From Bryobacteraceae bacterium (lineage in GTDB: Bacteria > Acidobacteriota > Terriglobia > Bryobacterales > Bryobacteraceae): a stretch of 5,355 nucleotides of DNA. The position numbers and the translations under genes were made by a program. Below are positions 1 through 5,355 of the stretch, in pieces; the first letter of the stretch is position 1, and each line of letters starts with the position of its first letter. The DNA lies in contig JACMLA010000760.1 of NCBI GenBank assembly GCA_014379815.1, forward strand, positions 1 to 5,355, in the 5' to 3' direction. The notes under the pieces are model-generated. The model saw only the letters and a program-made list of their open reading frames with translations, ran no database searches and was not told the origin of the DNA.

Positions 1-2
1 GA

Positions 3-2933
3 ACCGAACAAATCTGGCACGCCGGCAGGAGCGAAGCCTTTGCCATCTACGACTGCGGAGTGGCTCTGGATCCCCGGCAATATCAGCAAAATGGCAACGT
101 TCCGGCGCGCAGGCAGAAGAACCAGATCGTCCTGCATTACACGGCCGGCAATGGTCCTGGGGCGGGTACGGTCGGCTGGTGGAATACGATCGCGCCGCTG
201 GACTCGGCGACCTTCTACTGCCCGCGACATTTGTCCGACCATGAGTACTCCAGCCCGACTGAGGGTGCCTGTCCTGCCGGCCACGGGCAACTGAGGCATC
301 TGGCGAATCGTGCCAGCGCGCACTATGTGGTGGAACGTGCCGCGCACCGCTCCGCTCCAGCGCAAACCTACGCAGATGTCGTGGAGGTTGTCGCGTCGGA
401 TACCGTCACGTGGCATGGCGAAATGGTGAACGAAAACTCGATCGGCATCGAGCACGCCAATGCTGGCTGGGACTGGAGCGTTGCCGGTCAGGAAACGTTC
501 GTGGCCGGTGGTGTCGGGGCCGCGCGGCGCCCGGTTGACCAGAACCGATGGCTCCATCTGGCGGCACCGGCGCGACCGAACAGCAACATGTCGCACAACG
601 ACTTCCAGGCTTATGAGGAAGAACAGTATCGCGCCATGATTCTGCTGCTCCGGTCGCTATGCATCCGGCATCGCATTCCGCGACGTTTTCTGGGAGACAC
701 GACCAACGAGAAGCTCGCCCGCTGGTGGCACTCAAGGGATCAGCTGACCCGAAGTAAGCTAATGCGATTCCGGGGCATTTTGTCGCATATGAACTGCCAC
801 TCGGGGAAAGAGTGTGGCGGTCCCGCGATGCACCGGAACCGGCTGTTTCGGGGCATTGTGGATGAGTGGTGGCTGCCTGTAGAGCTAGAAGGCGCAGAAC
901 GCACTTACTACATGGGACCGTTCGATCCGCAGCCCAGCCTCCCCAGTTTCTTTCGCTGGCAGGCGGGTGCTTTGCAGGCGCATCTGTTTCATGACGCAGA
1001 TCTCGATGCTCTGCAAGACACGAAGAGCTACTACGATCTGGACCGCACCGGGTTCTACTACGCGAAAACGGAGAGCCTGACAACTGGCGGCACATATCCT
1101 ATTGGAACCAATAAAGTCTGGCACGGTGGCGTCCACTTCGAGACGCAAACGGCGAACAGAAAAGTATACGCGGCGTCGTCCGGGACGATCGTTGCGGCGC
1201 GTCTTGGCTCCGATGCGGTCACCGAAGCTGATCCGGCATATGGCAGCCAAAGATTCGTTCTTATCCGCCATTGCGTTTACTGGAGGCAGGAAGCGGATCC
1301 GGGCGGTGGACAACGGACCAATTACGCGGCGAACCCAAGTTATTTCTTCACGCTCTACATGCATCTGGGAGCCTTCGCAAACGTCGCTGCGGTAGACAAC
1401 AACAACCCTCCCTGGTTCAACTACTGGCTGCGCCATCGGGCAGCGCCTGCGGATGCAAATGCAATTTTCTGCCCTGACGTAACGGTCTCGGTCGGAGACT
1501 GGCTGGGCGAGGTTGGAACTTACCAGAGCAAGAGGCTGCTCCATTTTGAGGTGCTGAGCCGGGAAGAGTTGAGCGTTGCACCGTGGGACAATCCGATTCA
1601 CCGCATCTATGACGCAGATGCGAATGCAATTTGCGATTCAGCGGCGATCAACCAGTTCGTTACCGCCACCTTGAACAATACGGTTTCTTCAATGGATGTT
1701 TTGCGCGCTGCCCAGGAGTTACGGCGGGTCAAGAGCTATCACAAGAGTGAGTGGGCGCTGAGCGATGCAAATGCGCTGACGCCGGTTCTTCCCGATGCCG
1801 CATCCCGCAACCGGCACTGGGATCGGATCCAGCATTTTATGTGGGTGGCGGGCGCGGTTGGAGCTTGCGCGGATCTCAGCACGCAGTTGTGCGACGCCAG
1901 TGGCATGATGTGGCACTACCATCCGGTAACGTTCATGGATTTTGTGAACCGGCTGATCGTGCGGGAGAACGGGCAAGTATCGGAACCCGACTTTCGCGAC
2001 ACGAACGTTGCGTTAGAAGACGAATTCCTGACACGGTTCCTGAATTTCAATGCGACCCCGGCAGGTCCGGCTCCGGCGGACGCCCAGGCGGTGAAGCCAT
2101 TTTCGGTCTCGGGCAACGCGATGGAGTATCACTTTACCAGGCGTGATTTGGCCTGCAGGCTTCCTGTGCCGCATACTCCGCCTGACGATCCGCCTCTGCA
2201 AACGCGTTTCCACATCAGCTTGCTGGACGTGATTGAAAACATCCGCATGGACTACGCGCAAGGGGTCGCGATCAGGCTGAGCCATGTGTGCGGGGCTCAT
2301 AATGTTGCTGGAAACGCCGCCTCGTGCGTTCTAGGAACCGTTCAGTCACTGGGCACTCATGCAGTGGGGCTTGCGGTCGATATTGCACCGAACAGCCCAA
2401 ATCTGGCGCGATGCAGAGCCCTCTGGACTGCGTCACAGACCGCAGCCGGGATCTTCGCTGCATCGTGTGGGGAACACGGTGGCGAGCCATCCAGAGGCGA
2501 TCTGCAAGGCCATGCACAGCGACTTGTCGTAGCGACCACACCAGCGGTGATGACGAAATTAGCCGCCAATCAGGCTTTGACTGCGGCAGAGATCGCCCAG
2601 TTTGTCATCCATCTGGAGATCGTCTCCTTTGTCAGGCAGGCGCTCTGGGGTTGCTGGTTGCGTACACCGACAAGGGCTACTCAGGTACGACTTTCAGGCA
2701 ATAACGTGATCGGCACCTTCCCGGATGAAGCATCGGCGAACGCGGAGCGTGCACCCGGTACACCTGCAGCCAACGCTGTTGGGACGAACTGGGAAAGCAT
2801 AGTGCGGCGAGGCTCGCGCGCGGCCAGGGTGGCCATGGTTGCTCCCGGCATTGCTGGATACTACGAGCGGGCGACAGACGCGGATTCCGAAAAAGCTGGT
2901 GGCGATGTTTGGCTTCAGGAATTTGATAGTTAG
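3..2933 (+). CDS. Multidomain peptidoglycan hydrolase: Amidase_2 + M23-like + M15-like (5' partial)
   Basis: Predicted zinc-dependent cell-wall hydrolase. Residues are numbered from the GTG at 60. The frame stays open to the left edge, that GTG lacks a well-spaced ribosome site, and no in-window ATG precedes it, so the true start is probably upstream. Residues 20-265 match Amidase_2/PGRP: IVLHYTAG (H26), HYVV (89), WHG (119), NSIGIE (E131) and SHMNCHSGKEC, giving likely zinc ligands H26, H243, C252 with K250 two residues before the Cys, as in T7 lysozyme. Such enzymes cut the MurNAc-L-Ala bond. Residues 332-500 look like M23/LytM: HGGVH (355-359), YMHL (H435), LLHFEV (H495), but the usual Asp is H359 and the first His of HxH is L493. 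Residues 555-632 carry SEW and WHYHP signatures. Residues 718-856 resemble M15 peptidases: AHN (746-748), THAVGLAVDI (H767, D774), and IHLEI (H851) as possible third ligand. The C-terminal 100 residues are unassigned. No signal peptide is visible, but the N-terminus is missing. No frameshift is seen. The amidase call is firm, M23 good, M15 moderate, and the biological role unknown. Confidence 0.92.
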   Translation, partial: TEQIWHAGRSEAFAIYDCGVALDPRQYQQNGNVPARRQKNQIVLHYTAGNGPGAGTVGWWNTIAPLDSATFYCPRHLSDHEYSSPTEGACPAGHGQLRHLANRASAHYVVERAAHRSAPAQTYADVVEVVASDTVTWHGEMVNENSIGIEHANAGWDWSVAGQETFVAGGVGAARRPVDQNRWLHLAAPARPNSNMSHNDFQAYEEEQYRAMILLLRSLCIRHRIPRRFLGDTTNEKLARWWHSRDQLTRSKLMRFRGILSHMNCHSGKECGGPAMHRNRLFRGIVDEWWLPVELEGAERTYYMGPFDPQPSLPSFFRWQAGALQAHLFHDADLDALQDTKSYYDLDRTGFYYAKTESLTTGGTYPIGTNKVWHGGVHFETQTANRKVYAASSGTIVAARLGSDAVTEADPAYGSQRFVLIRHCVYWRQEADPGGGQRTNYAANPSYFFTLYMHLGAFANVAAVDNNNPPWFNYWLRHRAAPADANAIFCPDVTVSVGDWLGEVGTYQSKRLLHFEVLSREELSVAPWDNPIHRIYDADANAICDSAAINQFVTATLNNTVSSMDVLRAAQELRRVKSYHKSEWALSDANALTPVLPDAASRNRHWDRIQHFMWVAGAVGACADLSTQLCDASGMMWHYHPVTFMDFVNRLIVRENGQVSEPDFRDTNVALEDEFLTRFLNFNATPAGPAPADAQAVKPFSVSGNAMEYHFTRRDLACRLPVPHTPPDDPPLQTRFHISLLDVIENIRMDYAQGVAIRLSHVCGAHNVAGNAASCVLGTVQSLGTHAVGLAVDIAPNSPNLARCRALWTASQTAAGIFAASCGEHGGEPSRGDLQGHAQRLVVATTPAVMTKLAANQALTAAEIAQFVIHLEIVSFVRQALWGCWLRTPTRATQVRLSGNNVIGTFPDEASANAERAPGTPAANAVGTNWESIVRRGSRAARVAMVAPGIAGYYERATDADSEKAGGDVWLQEFDS

Positions 2934-3591
2934 ACTGCCGCTGACAGCAACGCTCGCCATTCTGAGTATGCTCGCGTACGCAGGCGATGCGCCGCAATCG
3001 CCGGTACGCGACAAGCCCGAACAGATCGGTTTCAGTAACGAGTTCGTCGGCTGGAGAGGTGAGTCGGCAGTCTTTCGGCGGGAGCGTTATTTGTCCAGCG
3101 GGCAGATGCAAACGTCGTCTTACGCGCTTGGCGTTCGAGGGCGGTCGACTGCGCCAGGTAGCAAGACCTGGAAGCTTTATCCGGGAACGATTCTGTTGCA
3201 GGACTACACGGCGAGTGAAAGCTCACCATCTAAGATTTCTTTCGAGCTGGATGCGGATCCTGCGAGGATAAGGGCTCTGGAAGAAGAGATGACCAGGTGG
3301 TCTGAACAGGAAGCGCCCAAGCTACCTGCGAGCTTTCCCCAAGTCCCTGCGGCGCTACGTATTCTGCTGGAGGATCAGGGCAGTAAGAGAGTGGTCTGGG
3401 AACAGAAACGCAAGCTGACGGCCAGTCCCGGCGAAAACGGATTTCGCTTCGAGCCGCCACGGCTGCGTTTCGCTGCGCTCTCAAAAAGTGGTGCGACTCT
3501 GTTGGTCGAGTTGATTAGTTCTGAAGGGAGCGAGTTTGTCCGAATCGCTCTCCAGCAGCAGAACGGCTTTACTGGGAGACCGCGCCGGTGA
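2905..3591 (+). CDS. Secreted/periplasmic protein of unknown function, coupled to the hydrolase gene
   Basis: This 228-residue protein has no domain I recognise. Its first 26 residues form a standard type I signal peptide: MFGFRNLIVR with two Arg, a hydrophobic stretch LPLTATLAILSMLA, then AYA before GDAPQS, so cleavage is expected after A26. No second membrane segment follows, so the mature protein (about 202 residues) should be periplasmic or released. The mature part is charged, contains a helical acidic run around ALEEEMTRWSEQEAPK, and ends in QNGFTGRPRR. I chose the ATG at 2905 because it places the signal peptide at the N-terminus. A TTG at 2839 with a good AGGGTGG upstream would add 22 residues and is the alternative. 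The start lies 29 bp inside the hydrolase gene in another frame, which suggests translational coupling and a shared function. By position it could be an immunity protein, inhibitor or chaperone of the hydrolase, but this is inference. The stop overlaps the convergent kinase gene. Confidence 0.85.
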   Translation: MFGFRNLIVRLPLTATLAILSMLAYAGDAPQSPVRDKPEQIGFSNEFVGWRGESAVFRRERYLSSGQMQTSSYALGVRGRSTAPGSKTWKLYPGTILLQDYTASESSPSKISFELDADPARIRALEEEMTRWSEQEAPKLPASFPQVPAALRILLEDQGSKRVVWEQKRKLTASPGENGFRFEPPRLRFAALSKSGATLLVELISSEGSEFVRIALQQQNGFTGRPRR

Positions 3592-5083
3592 GCTCGGGTT
3601 GCACGGAGCCGTATTCCTGCAGGCCGAGGTCGTGAATAGGCAGAGTAAAGAGGAACGTGGAGCCCTTCCCTATTGTGCTTTCCACTGTCACGGTACCTCC
3701 CTGGGCTCTGACCAGATGCTTGACGATCGCTAATCCAAGGCCTGTGCCTCCCAGTTCGCGGGAGCGGGCTTTGTCGACGCGATAGAACCTCTCGAAGAGC
3801 CTCGGAAGATCTTCTTCCGGGATGCCAGCGCCAGTGTCGCGGACCCCGATTTCGATCATTTCCGGCTCCCCTCCCAGCACTTTAGAGAAGGCTGTAATGG
3901 ATCCGTTCTCGGGCGTGTACTTCAGCGCGTTGTCCAGCAGGTTACTCATCACCTGATGCACGGCTTCGGAATCGCAAAAGACTTCGGCCATGTCGGACAT
4001 CGGTACGACCCTTAACGTAATGCCCTTCTTTTCCGCCATAGGCCGCATGGAATCGACGCAATCGGCCAGTAATTCATTCACGTAATAAGAGGCAAACTGG
4101 AAGCGCGTCGTTCGTAGTTCGAGCCGCGACAACGTCATCAAATCCGCGGTCAGCCGGCCCAGTCGTTCGGCATTCTGGCGGATGATCGTAAGAAAACGCA
4201 GGTTGTGCTCGTTGTCGTAGATCGCACCTTCCAGCAGCGTTTCGGTGTAGCCCTGAATGGAGGCCAGAGGTGTGCGGAGTTCGTGGGATACGTTGATGAC
4301 GAAATCCTTGCGGACGCGTTCCAGTTTCTCGAGCTCGGCGTGTTCATGCTGGAGTTGCTCGAACATTTCCTGGAGCTTCTCGCCGGTGTCGTTCAACTGC
4401 TCGACAAGGATACCGAGTTCGTCCCGACCTCGGCCGGGCAGCCTCGCTTTGAATTCTCCACGGGCCAGACGACCTGCGTATTCGATGATGGCAGCCAGTT
4501 TGGAAGACACGTACCGGGCAAAGAAAGCGGCTACGATGATGGCCGGCAAGAAGGCCAGCGCCACCGACGCCAGCAGCTGATTCCGTATTTCGGACACCTG
4601 ACCGTCGATTTCTTTCAGGGGAACAGCGAGGCGCACACAGCCTTCCGGTATCGGGTTGGCGACGTACAGAAACTTGACTCCGATTGTCTGGCTGGTCCGG
4701 ATATCGGAGCCCATGGATCCATGCAGCGCCTGAACGATCTCGGGCCGCTCCCCGTGATTGTCCATCTGACGCGGATTCGCCTCGGAGTCAGCCAGGACCG
4801 TGCCGTTGTGGGCAATGACGGTGAGCCGCCCCCCTGCGGCTCGTGCGAGGGCGTAATAGCGGATGTCTCCTCTTCGCCCGAGCTCCGCCACTTTCTCCAG
4901 TGCGAGCATCCGGTTCTTTTCCTCCAGTTCGCGGGTCAGCTTGGCAAGATAGGTGCGTTCCGCAACCTTGGAAGCGAGGAAATCGACTGCGGTGAGCGCT
5001 ACTACAAGAACACAAAATACGCCGAAAATGAGCTTCAGAAAAATGCGGGCCGTCAGGTTGGTGATGCGCTTTGGGGCGGGCAA
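3569..5083 (-). CDS. Membrane sensor histidine kinase, PhoR-like (HAMP-HisKA-HATPase_c)
   Basis: A 504-residue inner-membrane kinase that should autophosphorylate on His and pass the phosphate to a response regulator not present here. TM1 is about residues 14-36 and TM2 about 169-190. Between them lies a periplasmic sensor with a helical start and a PAS/PDC-like core (VIAHNGTVLADSE near 89-101, then a DNHGERPEI loop). HAMP spans about 191-243 and runs into a coiled-coil-like stretch (238-258). HisKA has FVINVSHELRTPL with H267 as phospho-acceptor. HATPase_c shows the N box NLLDNALKY (N385), G1 DTGAGI (D416), F box LFERFYR and G2 GGTGLGLAIV (446-450), so all catalytic motifs are intact. The start is a TTG: an in-frame TAA lies three codons upstream (5095-5093) and TM1 follows at once. 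An AGG 13 nt upstream is a weak, distant ribosome site. The HisKA region and sensor recall PhoR, but the cytoplasmic PAS of enterobacterial PhoR is absent, so the signal sensed is not certain. Confidence 0.95.
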   Translation of the reverse strand: MPAPKRITNLTARIFLKLIFGVFCVLVVALTAVDFLASKVAERTYLAKLTRELEEKNRMLALEKVAELGRRGDIRYYALARAAGGRLTVIAHNGTVLADSEANPRQMDNHGERPEIVQALHGSMGSDIRTSQTIGVKFLYVANPIPEGCVRLAVPLKEIDGQVSEIRNQLLASVALAFLPAIIVAAFFARYVSSKLAAIIEYAGRLARGEFKARLPGRGRDELGILVEQLNDTGEKLQEMFEQLQHEHAELEKLERVRKDFVINVSHELRTPLASIQGYTETLLEGAIYDNEHNLRFLTIIRQNAERLGRLTADLMTLSRLELRTTRFQFASYYVNELLADCVDSMRPMAEKKGITLRVVPMSDMAEVFCDSEAVHQVMSNLLDNALKYTPENGSITAFSKVLGGEPEMIEIGVRDTGAGIPEEDLPRLFERFYRVDKARSRELGGTGLGLAIVKHLVRAQGGTVTVESTIGKGSTFLFTLPIHDLGLQEYGSVQPELTGAVSQ

Positions 5084-5107
5084 ACTTTTACTTTAACCTG
5101 GAATTGA

Positions 5108-5123
5108 GTGGCAAAACGTGGCA
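5108..5123 (-). promoter_or_regulatory. Tandem TGCCAC repeat upstream of the kinase, possible response-regulator site
   Basis: Read on the - strand, TGCCAC-GTTT-TGCCAC is two identical 6-bp half-sites with a 4-bp spacer and 10-bp period, ending 24 nt before the kinase TTG. OmpR/PhoB-family regulators bind direct repeats about one helical turn apart, and TGCCA differs by one base from the PhoB half-site TGTCA. Autoregulation is therefore possible, but only two half-sites are seen and chance cannot be excluded. Confidence 0.3.
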
Positions 5124-5161
5124 GTGGGGGTCGGATTTCGTGCGCTGCTAACCGTGTTGCC

Positions 5162-5188
5162 GATTACAGGAGATCGGTGATTACAGGA
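5162..5188. repeat. Direct repeat GATTACAGGA, two copies, 17-bp period
   Basis: GATTACAGGA occurs at 5162-5171 and again at 5179-5188. The first copy also lies within an inverted pair CCGAT (5160-5164) and ATCGG (5173-5177). The repeat is exact. A role as an operator is only inferred from its place between the kinase gene and the right edge. Confidence 0.4.
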
Positions 5189-5202
5189 CTCTTAGGGGTG
5201 CA

Positions 5203-5213
5203 CTAAGGCTTAG
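5203..5213. repeat. Palindrome CTAAG-G-CTTAG
   Basis: A perfect 5-bp inverted repeat with a one-base centre. A further CTTAG at 5191-5195 could pair with the same CTAAG arm across a 7-nt loop. Small dyads like this can be operator half-sites, but no protein can be assigned. Confidence 0.3.
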
Positions 5214-5240
5214 CCCTTACCGGACGTGCCCCGATTCACT

Positions 5241-5252
5241 CGGATTTATCCG
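5241..5252. repeat. Palindrome CGGAT-TT-ATCCG
   Basis: A perfect 5-bp inverted repeat with a two-base centre, followed directly by a second palindrome AACGTT at 5254-5259. TCGGATTT also occurs at 5131-5138 and 5240-5247. The site falls between the weak -35 and -10 candidates on both strands, which would suit an operator, but this is speculative. Confidence 0.3.
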
Positions 5253-5274
5253 GAACGTTATCTTTCTGTAACTG

Positions 5275-5296
5275 AGGTTTTCATAGGATTAAACCT
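5275..5296. repeat. Inverted repeat AGGTTT / AAACCT
   Basis: Exact 6-bp arms at 5275-5280 and 5291-5296 around a 10-nt loop. There is no T-run after either arm that would make it an intrinsic terminator. It sits just before the possible + strand start at 5297. Confidence 0.3.
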
Positions 5297-5300
5297 TTGA

Positions 5301-5338
5301 AGAGATGGTTGAGAGTTCGCCTCGAATCGACCATCTCT
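5301..5338. repeat. Long imperfect hairpin near the right edge
   Basis: AGAGATGGTTGA (5301-5312) pairs with TCGACCATCTCT (5327-5338) over 12 bp with a single G-T wobble. Inside, after a 3-nt bulge, TTCG and CGAA form a further 4-bp stem with a CCT loop. No T-tract follows on either strand, so it is not a typical intrinsic terminator. It could be an RNA structure, a regulatory dyad, or the edge of a coding region with chance symmetry. Confidence 0.5.
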
Positions 5339-5355
5339 ACCACGTCGCTCCCGAA

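Larger units (their letters stand above)
5084..5355. other. Gene-free upstream region of the kinase, rich in short repeats and palindromes
   Basis: No convincing complete gene is visible. The region probably holds the kinase promoter and perhaps a divergent one. A - strand pair GTTACA (5272-5267) and GATAAA (5250-5245) with 16-bp spacing, and a + strand pair TTCACT (5235-5240) and TATCTT (5259-5264), each match the sigma-70 consensus at only 4 of 6 bases per box, so neither is called. At the right edge two + frames stay open: TTG at 5297 with AGGA 8 nt upstream, and ATG at 5304 without a spaced ribosome site. A - strand frame is also open from the edge to a TGA at 5283-5281. Fewer than 30 codons of each are visible, too few to choose. 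Confidence 0.6.

Noticed and set aside
885..1601. A 238-codon open frame on the - strand inside the hydrolase gene
   Set aside because: It lies wholly opposite clear M23-like coding sequence, has no recognisable domain, and is rich in Arg, Ser and Cys as expected of an antisense shadow in GC-rich DNA.
68..4720. Six GGATCC sites (68, 1295, 1825, 3255, 3899, 4715)
   Set aside because: More than chance would give, but all lie in coding DNA with common Asp-Pro, Gly-Ser or similar codons, and no spacing pattern is seen.
4712..4723. Perfect 12-bp palindrome CATGGATCCATG
   Set aside because: It lies within the kinase sensor coding region, where the codons read as normal protein, so it is most likely chance.
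4205..5107. A 300-codon open frame on the + strand opposite the kinase
   Set aside because: The - strand carries every histidine-kinase motif over the same bases. The + frame has no domain and mirrors the kinase codons.
5301..5338. Intrinsic terminator
   Set aside because: The stem is strong, but no T-run follows on either strand.
5301..5342. tRNA-like 3' end (CATCTCT-A-CCA with a TTCG nearby)
   Set aside because: The matching acceptor arm AGAGATG is only about 25 nt upstream, no T-arm with a 7-nt loop can be formed, and there is no matching acceptor strand about 65 nt upstream.
1..5355. CRISPR array, insertion sequence or att site
   Set aside because: No regularly spaced long repeats, no transposase or integrase, and no terminal inverted repeats were found on reading both strands.

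Overview
The window holds three protein-coding genes and a gene-free right end. The base composition is moderately GC-rich, with codons favouring G/C in third positions. A type I signal peptide, a two-pass histidine kinase and short or overlapping gene junctions fit a Gram-negative or other diderm bacterium. The kinase reminds me of PhoR-like kinases of Acidobacteriota, but this is an impression from memory, not a search result.

Left part (positions 3-3591, + strand): a very large enzyme, open at the left edge, is followed by a small secreted protein whose start lies inside the 3' end of the large gene. The large protein joins three zinc-hydrolase-type domains that in other proteins cut peptidoglycan. 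They are an N-acetylmuramoyl-L-alanine amidase (Amidase_2/PGRP fold), a LytM-like M23 endopeptidase domain with changed catalytic residues, and a C-terminal M15-like carboxypeptidase domain. A linker module with SEW and WHYHP signatures lies between the second and third. The 228-residue partner has a clean signal peptide and no domain I recognise. The layout (cell-wall-degrading protein, then an overlapping gene for an exported small protein) resembles antibacterial effector-immunity pairs. It would also fit a self-acting wall-remodelling enzyme with an exported helper or inhibitor. This pair is the most interesting part of the window.

Middle and right part (5083-3569, - strand): a complete membrane sensor histidine kinase. 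Its order is TM1, a periplasmic PAS/PDC-like sensor, TM2, HAMP, HisKA with the phospho-accepting His, and HATPase_c. It is PhoR-like but lacks the cytoplasmic PAS domain of enterobacterial PhoR. It converges on the secreted-protein gene with a 23-bp tail-to-tail overlap and no visible terminator. No response regulator is in the window.

Right end (5084-5355): non-coding as far as I can see. It is rich in short repeats and palindromes: a TGCCAC tandem with 10-bp period just upstream of the kinase, a GATTACAGGA tandem with 17-bp period, several palindromes, and a long imperfect hairpin near the edge. A gene may start on the + strand near 5297-5304, but too little of it is visible to call.
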